A DNA stretch of 64,000 nucleotides from CAVVFX01 sp963747535 (GTDB lineage: Bacteria; Acidobacteriota; Terriglobia; Bryobacterales; Bryobacteraceae): the NCBI GenBank assembly GCA_963747535.1, contig CAVVFX010000020.1:124001-188000 (forward strand), read 5' to 3'. The notes under the pieces were generated by a model. That model searched no databases. It saw only the letters and a program-made list of their open reading frames with translations, and was not told the origin of the DNA. How positions within the stretch are numbered: position 1 is the first letter of the stretch; each line of letters begins with the position of its first letter. A program made the translations under genes and the position numbers. Positions 38,957 to 45,864 of the stretch are shown here, piece after piece.

Positions 38957-39426
38957 TTGGAGTCCCCGTTTATTCCTGGTTTGTGCGGCTGATGGCAGGT
39001 TTTGCAAGCGGTGTCGCCGGCATGATCTTTCGAAATGACCTGCGGGAACTTAGCCGGCTTGGCTGAATTCGCCTCGTGACACTTGACGCAAAGCACCTTG
39101 GTGTCCGGTAACACGGGGACGAAAGCCGCGGGATCTTCGGCATGTTTGGCGAGGGGTCCGTGGCATGCCTCGCAGCCGACCTTGGCATGCGCGCCGGTCT
39201 TTTTGAGGTCGGCGATTTCGGAGTGGCAGGCTTCACAGGCTTCCCTACCCGCGAAAAGAGGAGGGCGCGCGGCAATTTCACCGAGGGCGTCGGCTCGATA
39301 GTGGCCGTATTGGCCGAAGCTCTTGGGGACGATTAATCCCCGTGCGATGAGGAAAATCACGAATCCGACGACGAATACCAAGGCGACGCGGATGAGGTGC
39401 TCGGCGTTCTTGAATCGATTGCCCAT
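38953..39426 (-). CDS. Membrane-anchored tetraheme cytochrome c
   Basis: 157 residues from ATG 39426. One N-terminal membrane helix (HLIRVALVFVVGFVIFLIA) anchors a periplasmic domain with four CxxCH heme sites: REACEACHSE, VGCEACHGP, VLCVKCHEA and TACKTCHQP. It is first in a three-gene set with the ferredoxin and NrfD-type subunits, like NrfB-NrfC-NrfD or the Qrc/ACIII-like modules, and should carry electrons to or from an outside partner. The longer frame to 39537 lacks conserved features. Distances between hemes are short, as in small tetraheme proteins; axial ligands beyond the motif histidines were not assigned. Confidence 0.92.
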   Translation of the reverse strand: MGNRFKNAEHLIRVALVFVVGFVIFLIARGLIVPKSFGQYGHYRADALGEIAARPPLFAGREACEACHSEIADLKKTGAHAKVGCEACHGPLAKHAEDPAAFVPVLPDTKVLCVKCHEANSAKPAKFPQVISKDHAGDTACKTCHQPHKPGINGDSK

Positions 39427-40099
39427 TGAGTATGCGGGGGAAGGAGCAAATGTAGGACCAATCCACACTTTTGCGCGAGGGCAGTGTTTATGCGGGTCTC
39501 GGGGTTCCCCGAGGTTGGTCGAATAGCGCGAGTCCACCCATTCGTTGGGTGTTTCAACGCGGTCGAGTCATCTTATTCAGTTGGCAAAGAGCGGGTGGGC
39601 CGGGTCGAAAGACGAAAGGCACGGGGCCGCGAATATACGCGAATGAACCAAGCGCAACCGTTGGCCGCAACCAAAGCACCTCTAAGGTCAGGACGATTCT
39701 TCTCTGCTATCTCTGCGCCTGCGTTAAAACACATTCCTGCACCAGGCGGTTCCCCTCGTTAAACGCGATTCGGGTTGGGGCCGTGCTTAAAGCAAACGCG
39801 GAGGCGCTGAGATCCGCGGAGTGCGCGAGAGAAGCTTCCGATATACCCCGAAAACGGCTCTCTAAACTAGCAGCCTGTTGGCAGAAGTCTCTCCAACGCG
39901 CGAGAGCAGGCGAAAACGCCTACTCCACAACGAGAGCGCTAGCGCACTGCTGGTGTCTCGAGCAACAAACATACCGCTCTTGCACGCCTGCGCCCGTACT
40001 CATTCTCCTGGAGCAGCGTGACGAGTTCCTCGCGACGCCGTTTCCAGTCTTTAGCCGATCACCAGCAGCAGCCCGGCAAACACGCTCTCAGGCAGAGCG
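39427..40099. other. Repeat-derived non-coding stretch
   Basis: About 670 bases between the cytochrome operon (starting leftwards) and the glycosidase stop. A 233-codon frame crosses it but its product is low-complexity and without family features. Fragments such as TCTCTGCGCCTGCGTTAAA (about 39712-39730), GCGGAGGCGCTGAGATCCGC (about 39798-39817) and hairpin E copy 2 (39906-39921) suggest layers of decayed repeats. No RNA gene recognised. Confidence 0.5.
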
Positions 40100-41059
40100 T
40101 CATTTCTTCAGCGCCTTCCCCAACGCGATCAATTGTTCCATGAACTCCGACGGCAAGGTCCCGCCCAACTGAACCGGCACGTCCCAGGTGATCGCTCCGC
40201 CGGCGTCCACCAGCTTGCGGCTCCACTCTACAATCTGCCCGATCTTGAAGCGCGGCGCGCCTATCCCCCACTGCTCGCCCAGATGGCTCAGCACCTGGAT
40301 CTGCGCTCCGTCAATCAGGCTGCCCGTCTGCCTCTTGATCTGAATGAGCGTAGGATCGTCGATCTCTCCGGCGATGAAATCCTGGTGCGGGGTCATCGAG
40401 ACGATGCGGTGAAACACGCCCGGGTTGAAGGCGATCGCGCTATCCGGATTCCCTGCCCGCGCGGCCGCCGCGAAGGTGGCGAAGTTGGGAGCGTCGTCCG
40501 TCCGGTACATCGCGTTCGGCCAGTAGCAGCCGTCGAACCACCAGCCCGACACTTTCGTACCCCACCGCGTCGACCACTCCCGGATGATGGCTTCCCATTT
40601 CATCTGGAACTCGCGATTGCGGTGGGGGCCATTCTCCCATTGCAGCGCCTGCCGGGCCACAGCATCCCCACCCGGCGCTCCCGACGGCAGATACACCATC
40701 AGCCGGATTCCGCGTTTGTGGAGCGCGTCATAAAGATCCGCCACCAGGTCACGGCGCGAACACTTGGACGGCTGGATGCCGGTCAGGCGGTCGTAGGTCG
40801 CGTTGGGAGCCAGATAGTGGCCGGAGTTCTGTCCAATGGAAATCTGGTAGTAGCCCGCGCCCACCGACTTCAGTTGCTCCGCCAGCGCCTCGACGTCGAA
40901 GTGGTCGACCAAAGAATTCCAGCGCTCGACCGTCATGGGCTGATGGGTGGTCCGCGCGATCCAGTCGGCGAGGTAATGGTTCATGACACCCCAGCGAGCC
41001 GCCGGCATCCACGACGCCCGATCGGCGCCCTGGACGCTTACCGCGACCAACAGAATCAA
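40100..41059 (-). CDS. Secreted GH29-like (alpha-L-fucosidase-type) glycoside hydrolase, 5' end disturbed
   Basis: The conserved part starts with ASWMPAARWGVMNHYLADWI and shows LVDHFDVEALAEQLKSVGAGYYQISIG (two parts of the barrel), VSGWWFDGCYWPNA (the Asp is the likely nucleophile) and AITWDVPVQLGG. This is the GH29 (beta/alpha)8 barrel seen in fucosidase-like proteins; sugar specificity is not readable. A hydrophobic signal (ALILLVAVSVQGA) precedes it, but no good start codon remains: TTG 41059 would give a signal without a basic head, and the frame further upstream (to 41278) encodes the dispersed repeat at about 41065-41208. The original start was probably replaced by that repeat. Expression is uncertain. 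Confidence 0.8.
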   Translation of the reverse strand: MILLVAVSVQGADRASWMPAARWGVMNHYLADWIARTTHQPMTVERWNSLVDHFDVEALAEQLKSVGAGYYQISIGQNSGHYLAPNATYDRLTGIQPSKCSRRDLVADLYDALHKRGIRLMVYLPSGAPGGDAVARQALQWENGPHRNREFQMKWEAIIREWSTRWGTKVSGWWFDGCYWPNAMYRTDDAPNFATFAAAARAGNPDSAIAFNPGVFHRIVSMTPHQDFIAGEIDDPTLIQIKRQTGSLIDGAQIQVLSHLGEQWGIGAPRFKIGQIVEWSRKLVDAGGAITWDVPVQLGGTLPSEFMEQLIALGKALKK

Positions 41060-41064
41060 CGCTG

Positions 41065-41208
41065 CACAGACTTTGGAGGTACTTGCAAATTGTGGGGCAG
41101 TCAATCCTGGCCGCAGCCGCCTTTGAAGCGGCTCTTTTCGTCGGCGAATTAATCCTCGCAACGGCAAGAGCCGGCTGAAAGGCCGGCTCTGGAGTTTGTA
41201 CATTTTTC
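41065..41208. repeat. Composite palindromic repeat at the left end of the mobile element
   Basis: Contains GACTTTGGAGGTACTTGCAA, a GCCGC/GCGGC hairpin, the 21-bp hairpin 41168-41188 that recurs directly at 43789-43809, and the 27-bp segment 41182-41208 that recurs inverted and without mismatch at 43770-43796. A related fragment GGAGGTACTTGCAAACTCC lies near 35154. Confidence 0.8.
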
Positions 41209-41269
41209 TGGGTTTGGCGCGGAGATTTCTCTGGGCTTTTGCGTGAAGCTTCTGTAACGTAAGCATGAG

Positions 41270-41287
41270 GACCTGCATTGGGCAGGT
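41270..41287 (+). promoter_or_regulatory. Leader hairpin before the DruA-like gene
   Basis: GACCTGC and GCAGGTC arms (7 bp) with a 4-base loop end 8 bases before ATG 41296, where they would occlude the ribosome site. This could keep expression of the element low. Structure is visible; effect is inferred. Confidence 0.45.
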
Positions 41288-41295
41288 CGCATGCG

Positions 41296-42210
41296 ATGCC
41301 TATCACAATTGGTGACGGCCTTTCGTTCTGCGGTCACACATTGAGTCAGTCCGAATTGGATCTAATTCGCAGCATCACGCGCGAGTTTGCCGGTCTGACT
41401 TTGACCGAACTGGCGGCAACCCTCTGCGAACTGCTGGAGTGGCGACGTCCCAACGGTGGGCTCAAGAGCCGCGAGTGTTATCTGTTTTTGCGCGAACTCC
41501 ACGACCGTGGATGGTTGCCTTGGTTGCCCGCCCCGCAGCCCAGACATCCCCGCGTCTCCGCACCCAGACCGGCAGTTTTGCCACTCGCGGCTCCCCCTGC
41601 GCTCACCGGAGCGCTGGAGTCCTACCGTCCCATTTCACTGCAGCTGATTGAATGCCCCGAGCAACGGCTACTGTTCCGTCGATATCTGGAACAATATCAT
41701 TACCTCGGCTACCGTGCTCCTTATGGGGCGCAACTTCGTTACTGGGCCCGGGCAGCGAATCCGGATTTGCCGCCGCTGGCCGCCCTACTGTTCACCAGCG
41801 CTGCGTGGCGGATGGCGCCGCGCGACGGCTGGATCGGATGGAGTGACCAGGTTCGTCAGCGCAATCTCCCTCTGGTAATCAACCACAGCCGCTTTCTGAT
41901 TCTCCCCTGGGCACGCGTTCCCCATCTGGCCAGCCATATTCTGGCGCGAGCCGCGCAACAACTACCGCGCGACTGGCAGGCCCGCTATGGTGTCACCCCT
42001 GTGTTGATGGAAACCCTGGTGGACCCGACGCGTTACCGCGGCACTTGCTATCGCGCCGCCAATTGGATCGAAGCCGGCATGACCACCGGCCGCGGACGCA
42101 TGGACCGTTCCGGACAGGCCCAAGGGATCCGCAAGCAGATTTTTCTCTATCCCCTACACCGCCTCTGTCGCCAACGGCTATGCGCCGACCTACCTGTTTT
42201 GAGGAACTGA
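41296..42210 (+). CDS. DruA-like DUF4338 protein
   Basis: 304 residues from ATG 41296. The N-terminal ~70 residues are a helical domain (LIRSITREFAGLTLTELAATLC, WRRPNGGLKSRECYLFLREL). The DUF4338 core follows: LEQYHYLGYRAPYGAQLRYW, PRDGWIGWSDQVRQRNLPLV, NHSRFLILPWARVPHLASHI, METLVDPTRYRGTCYRAANW and MTTGRGRMDRSG, ending KQIFLYPLHRL. This family includes DruA of the Druantia anti-phage system, but here it is paired with a transposase and lacks DruB-E, so a transposition role is more likely than defence. Its biochemical activity is unknown. A TTG at 41278 is in frame but less likely. Confidence 0.9.
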   Translation: MPITIGDGLSFCGHTLSQSELDLIRSITREFAGLTLTELAATLCELLEWRRPNGGLKSRECYLFLRELHDRGWLPWLPAPQPRHPRVSAPRPAVLPLAAPPALTGALESYRPISLQLIECPEQRLLFRRYLEQYHYLGYRAPYGAQLRYWARAANPDLPPLAALLFTSAAWRMAPRDGWIGWSDQVRQRNLPLVINHSRFLILPWARVPHLASHILARAAQQLPRDWQARYGVTPVLMETLVDPTRYRGTCYRAANWIEAGMTTGRGRMDRSGQAQGIRKQIFLYPLHRLCRQRLCADLPVLRN

Positions 42211-42211
42211 C

Positions 42212-43771
42212 ATGCAACCATCACTGCCGATTCCGCAAGAAATTGGATCGCGTTCCAGAACGGACGGAGGTTCTTCGGCGGAAGACCCGATGACCCTACT
42301 GGGCTGCTTTCTCGATATCCTGGCCTCCTGGGTGACGGTGTTCCCCCAGAAGCGCACCTTTCTCCGCGCCGTACGCCAGGCGGTAGGTGGGCTGGTCTGC
42401 CTCGGCCGCCACACTCTGTCTCGCATCATTTGGACCAACGGCGACCAACACCAGGATTGGCGCGCCGAGTATTTTCTGTTCTCGCGTTGTCAGTGGGAGC
42501 TCTCCGCCTTGTTCGCTCCCCTCTTGCAGCGCGCCTTGCCCTACTGTCCAGGCCGTTATATCGGTGTGGCCATCGACGACACTCGCCTGCACAAAACCGG
42601 ATTACGCATTCAGCAGGCTTTCCTGCAGCGCGATCCCCTCTCCCCCAAGTATCGCGTCAATTTCATGCTGGGCCTGCGGTTCCTGCAGGCCTCCCTGCTG
42701 GTTCCACTGTTCCGCCACGCCAAGGTGGGTGCCCGCGCCATACCCATCGCCTTTGAGGAATCCTCAGTCGTCAAACGGCCCCGCAAGCGGCGCCCTAAAT
42801 CCTCTGGCCGGCAGAATCAGGCGGCCCAGAGCAAGCGTCCACGCAAAGCTGGAAAGGCAGAGCCGGTACCGCAACCGGAGGCGAAAGACGCCGCCTTAGA
42901 GAAGGAGTGGAAACAGTATCGCGCGGCCCAAAAACTCCATAATCTCTCCACTCACTTCATCCACCTGATGGGCCGTCTGCGCACAGGCTTCGATGCGGCC
43001 GGAGCCGCTAACAAGATTCTGCTGCTGGCAATCGACAACAGCTTCTGCAATCGCACGGTTTTCCAGACCGTAGTCAAGGGCGTCGAACTGATCGCTCGCG
43101 CCCGCAAGAATGCGGTTTTGTGCCACCGCGCCGAGGACCGATCGCGCCGCTTCTACGATACCCACAAATTCACCCCGGAACAGGTGCGGTTCGACGAGTC
43201 CAGGGCCTGGAAGAGCACCAAAATCTTCTATGGTGGAAAACGGCGCCAGGTCGAGTACAAACAGGTAGCAGGGATCTATTGGCAAGGCGGGGCACGTCAG
43301 CGGCCGCTGCGGCTGCTCGTGGTCAAACCCACGCGCTATCGCAAGAAAAACAGTACCCGCTTCTGTTACACCCAGCCTGCCTACCTGCTCACAACCGTGG
43401 TCGACGGCACAGTGCGGCAACTATTGCAAATCTACTTCGACCGATGGCAGATTGAAGTCAACCACCGCGAGGAAAAGGACACCCTCGGCGTGGGGCAAGC
43501 CCAGTTACGTAACTTTATCTCGGTGCCCAAGCAGCCGGCCTTCGCTGTGGCCAGCTACAGCGCACTCCTCCTGGCCTCGTTGCAGGCTTTCGGAGCCGAA
43601 CGCGGCACGGCTTACGCCGCCCTCCCCAAGTGGCGCCGTCGCGCTGCACGACCCTCGGCTTTGGATCTGATCACGCTACTCCGCAAAGAAATGGCCGAAC
43701 ACCCGGAACTCGTCGCCCACCTCGGCTTGAATCCGACCGATCGCGGCTTCAACGCTGCTGCCGCGGCCTGA
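42212..43771 (+). CDS. DDE-type transposase (IS701/DDE_5-like)
   Basis: 519 residues. The likely catalytic residues are Asp in GVAIDDTRLHKTG, Asp in LLLAIDNSFCNRT and Glu in DRWQIEVNHREEKDTLGVG, an RNase-H-fold DDE set with a large insertion. A Lys/Arg-rich segment (about 188-215, KRPRKRRPKSSGRQNQAAQS) interrupts the domain. The start of the protein (FLDILASWVTVFPQKRTFLR) resembles transposases of the NF033540/IS701 type. It begins one base after the DruA-like stop, so the two are coupled. The frame appears intact; the TGA stop lies at the edge of the right inverted repeat. Confidence 0.9.
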   Translation: MQPSLPIPQEIGSRSRTDGGSSAEDPMTLLGCFLDILASWVTVFPQKRTFLRAVRQAVGGLVCLGRHTLSRIIWTNGDQHQDWRAEYFLFSRCQWELSALFAPLLQRALPYCPGRYIGVAIDDTRLHKTGLRIQQAFLQRDPLSPKYRVNFMLGLRFLQASLLVPLFRHAKVGARAIPIAFEESSVVKRPRKRRPKSSGRQNQAAQSKRPRKAGKAEPVPQPEAKDAALEKEWKQYRAAQKLHNLSTHFIHLMGRLRTGFDAAGAANKILLLAIDNSFCNRTVFQTVVKGVELIARARKNAVLCHRAEDRSRRFYDTHKFTPEQVRFDESRAWKSTKIFYGGKRRQVEYKQVAGIYWQGGARQRPLRLLVVKPTRYRKKNSTRFCYTQPAYLLTTVVDGTVRQLLQIYFDRWQIEVNHREEKDTLGVGQAQLRNFISVPKQPAFAVASYSALLLASLQAFGAERGTAYAALPKWRRRAARPSALDLITLLRKEMAEHPELVAHLGLNPTDRGFNAAAAA

Positions 43772-43907
43772 AAAATGTACAAACTCCAGAGCCGGCTGAA
43801 AGGCCGGCTGCAGCCAGGATTGTCTGCGCGACGGTTAGCGCGCTCCCAAGTTTCACCGAATGGAATCCTCACTTTCGACACCTCCGGAAATCGAGTAGCA
43901 TACCATC

Positions 43908-44064
43908 ATGCGAATGTGCGCATCGTTCAGGCTCTCCCTGCTGGCGGTCGGACGTCGGAATTGACGGTATCCACCCGTCAGCCGCGGGACAGCAAAAGAT
44001 CGCCACCATGCTGCTGACTTTCTTCAAAACCGATCCGGCGGCCAAGACCTGGTTTCTCAAGTAA
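43908..44064 (+). pseudogene. Remnant of a secreted SGNH/GDSL hydrolase
   Basis: ATG 43908 begins a signal-peptide-like stretch (MRMCASFRLSLLAVG). About 50 bases later, in a different frame, comes the end of an SGNH hydrolase: DGIHPSAAGQQKIATMLLTF and the last residues AAKTWFLK before TAA 44062-44064. DGIHP is the Asp-x-x-His block of the family. The whole middle, including the GDS serine block, is gone and the two ends are out of frame, so this is a gene reduced by an internal deletion. It lies next to the mobile element. An intact SGNH hydrolase of a different length lies at 45847-47088. Confidence 0.75.
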
Positions 44065-44099
44065 CCATCCAGCCTGGGGCGGAAGTCGACGGTCGCGGC

Positions 44100-44726
44100 T
44101 TATTTCACCACAAGCTGGTACTCCCTGACCGGATCTTCCTTCTCCTTTAACAAGATGCGGACGTAATAGGTACCCGCCGTAAAGGGCTTGGGAACCACTG
44201 CTGTAATAGCTGTATCCGACCAGTTCCCGACTCCGGTCCAGACCCTGGAGCCTTCAGAATCTACAATCTCAATGCGCCAGGACGGCAAATCCTGGAGACC
44301 GTGATGGTCCAGGTGCAGGCGCAAGGAGTGCCCGGCCTGCACCGTTGCCGTGGACTCGCCCCGCATGGCCTGCAACTCGACGTCTACCCCCGCGCCAGGA
44401 CGCTGGTGTAACTGCAGGCTCACCACCAGGAACAGGACGGCCATCGCCACCGCCCCACACCATATGGGTATCGGTACATGAGGGACCCACCCAAGCCACC
44501 GCCAGCCACCGGAGAGTGCCCTCCCTTCGCCTTCTTCCTTTCTGACGCGCATGGCGGCACTGCGCATGGCCTGCACGTAGCGCTCAACTGACTCCAGCTG
44601 ATCCTGGCAAATCTCACAAAACAAAAGATGTTCTTCCACGCGTGCGAGTTCCTCGCCAGCCAGTGCGCGCGCTGAGTAGGCTTCGAGCCGCTCCTCCCCA
44701 ATATGCTTCTTGATCTCTCTCTCCAT
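44100..44726 (-). CDS. Zinc-finger (zf-HC2) membrane protein, anti-sigma-like
   Basis: 208 residues from ATG 44726 with a GGGGGAGG ribosome site; the longer frame to 44885 is rejected. The N-terminus has the anti-sigma zinc pattern: His in KKHIGEERLEAYSARALAG, His in RVEEHLLFCEICQDQLE (H-x3-C-x2-C). One membrane helix (IWCGAVAMAVLFLVVSL) is followed by a periplasmic beta domain with HSLRLHLDHHGLQDLPSWRI and TYYVRILLKEKEDPVREYQL. Such proteins usually hold a sigma factor at the membrane, but no sigma gene is adjacent, so it is an orphan here. Function inferred from the domain only. Confidence 0.8.
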   Translation of the reverse strand: MEREIKKHIGEERLEAYSARALAGEELARVEEHLLFCEICQDQLESVERYVQAMRSAAMRVRKEEGEGRALSGGWRWLGWVPHVPIPIWCGAVAMAVLFLVVSLQLHQRPGAGVDVELQAMRGESTATVQAGHSLRLHLDHHGLQDLPSWRIEIVDSEGSRVWTGVGNWSDTAITAVVPKPFTAGTYYVRILLKEKEDPVREYQLVVK

Positions 44727-44781
44727 CTGTTGATCCTCCCCCTTTATCCCTTGAGGAGTATTCCTCTGCCCGTGTAGTGGG

Positions 44782-45225
44782 TTGAGGGAAGGAAATTTCT
44801 CAACTTTATTTTTATTTCTCACTTTTATTTTTTTGGAGACCCGAGTTTGCAGCCGGCGCGATACTATCGAGAACTTGTCGTCCACTATAACGCTTTGCCC
44901 TTATAGAGATCCGTGGCCTGCCGGGGACCGGGACGCGAATTTCAAGGCGGAGGTCGCCTGCTATAGTACGGCGGATCCGCTACCCACCCTGGAAAACCTG
45001 AGCCGCGTCACTGGCATCCCGGTCGGGTGTCTGGCTCGCTACATCCTGGTGAAGTGGGCCGCGTCCGGTTCCGAAGCGCTAATGGCTATGGGACCGATCG
45101 TCCTGACCCAGATGCAGCAGCAGATCGAAGAGGCCGAAGCAGCCAATACCGGCGAAGCCCGCCTAAAGGCCTATCAGGCCCTAAGGCAAATTGTCTCGTG
45201 GCTCGCCATGGGGCTCTCGGGTTGA
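44782..45225 (+). CDS. Small conserved protein (DUF6027-like), unknown function
   Basis: The conserved part starts near residue 42 (YRDPWPAGDRDANFKAEVAC) and continues with TLENLSRVTGIPVGCLARYI, KWAASGSEALMAMGP and a last helical LKAYQALRQIVSWLAMGL. It reads as a small all-helical protein with an HTH-like centre and resembles what is annotated as DUF6027. The first ~35 residues (Phe-rich, from TTG 44782) are probably not translated; another TTG at about 44872 is a better start but neither has a good ribosome site. It is divergent from the zinc-finger membrane protein with a shared 55-base gap. Function unknown. Confidence 0.65.
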   Translation: MREGNFSTLFLFLTFIFLETRVCSRRDTIENLSSTITLCPYRDPWPAGDRDANFKAEVACYSTADPLPTLENLSRVTGIPVGCLARYILVKWAASGSEALMAMGPIVLTQMQQQIEEAEAANTGEARLKAYQALRQIVSWLAMGLSG

Positions 45226-45243
45226 GTGGAGTGGACCCGCCGT

Positions 45244-45281
45244 GGGGCAGACCATCGTCTTTAGTGATCTGCCCGGCTGCG
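45244..45281. repeat. Dispersed repeat B, copy 4
   Basis: GGGGCAGACCATCGTCTTTA then GTGATCTGCCCGGCTGCG, the same twin-hairpin layout with one arm mismatch. It lies between two plus-strand genes. Confidence 0.8.
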
Positions 45282-45330
45282 AAGTACCACGCGGAGGGGC
45301 GCCTCCAAAGTCTGTGCTACGTATAAAACG

Positions 45331-45864
45331 ATGAAGAGAATCGTTACCGATATGGATGATGTAATCGCGGACACGCTCGCCAAGTACATCCGCGTCTGCA
45401 ATGCGGAGCTCGGGCTCTCCGTGTGCAAAGGCGATATAGGCGAAAGAGACCTCTGGGACCTCGTGGGTATGGAGAACTTCCAGAAGATAAGAACCATCGT
45501 GGAACACGTCGATTTCTTTGGCGATCTCGAGGTCATGCCGGACAGCCAGGATGTGCTCCGCAAGCTGACGCGCAGCTACGAAGTCTACGTCAGTTCATCC
45601 GCGATGGAGGTTCCCTCATCCTTCACGGCCAAATATCGCTGGCTGGAGCAGCATTTCCCGTTTATCCCGGCGAGCCACCTGATCTTCTGCGGGGACAAGG
45701 GCATCCTCAATGCCGACTACCTGATCGACGACCGCGAGCGGCATTTCAAGCGTTTTCGCGGCGAAGGCATTCTGTTCACCGCACCGCATAACACCCACGT
45801 GCAAGGCTACCGGCGGGCGAATGGATGGCGCGAAGTTGAAGCTCTGTTACTTGAACAAAGCTAA
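45331..45864 (+). CDS. 5'(3')-deoxyribonucleotidase-like HAD phosphatase
   Basis: 177 residues, the small NT5C/YorS type of HAD phosphatase. Motif I is IVTDMDDVIADTL (Asp7 nucleophile, Asp9), motif II is the Ser block VYVSSSAMEVP, and motifs III/IV include FCGDKGILNADYLIDDRERH. These enzymes dephosphorylate (deoxy)nucleoside monophosphates in the cytoplasm, trimming nucleotide pools. The final 18 bases overlap the end of the convergent SGNH hydrolase gene. Confidence 0.88.
   Translation: MKRIVTDMDDVIADTLAKYIRVCNAELGLSVCKGDIGERDLWDLVGMENFQKIRTIVEHVDFFGDLEVMPDSQDVLRKLTRSYEVYVSSSAMEVPSSFTAKYRWLEQHFPFIPASHLIFCGDKGILNADYLIDDRERHFKRFRGEGILFTAPHNTHVQGYRRANGWREVEALLLEQS

Larger units (their letters stand above)
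41182..43796 (+). mobile_element. Two-gene insertion element: DruA-like (DUF4338) gene plus DDE transposase
   Basis: A 2615-bp unit bounded by perfect 27-bp inverted repeats (41182-41208 and 43770-43796), whose inner parts read CTGGAGTTTGTACATTTTTC. The outer 6-8 bases belong to a 21-bp hairpin that also lies in direct orientation across both junctions (41168-41188, 43789-43809). Inside are only the two genes, one base apart. The right inverted repeat overlaps the transposase stop codon. The sequence supports a compact insertion-sequence-like element; whether the hairpin is a target, a duplicated target or part of the element cannot be settled from one copy. Confidence 0.8.

Noticed and set aside
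39471..40172. 233-codon plus-strand frame
   Set aside because: It overlaps the cytochrome gene's upstream region and the glycosidase end, and its product is Arg/Ser-rich without family features; the DNA looks repeat-derived.
41296..42210. Druantia defence locus
   Set aside because: Only a DruA-like gene is present. The large DruE-type helicase and other Druantia genes are absent, and a transposase with inverted repeats surrounds it.
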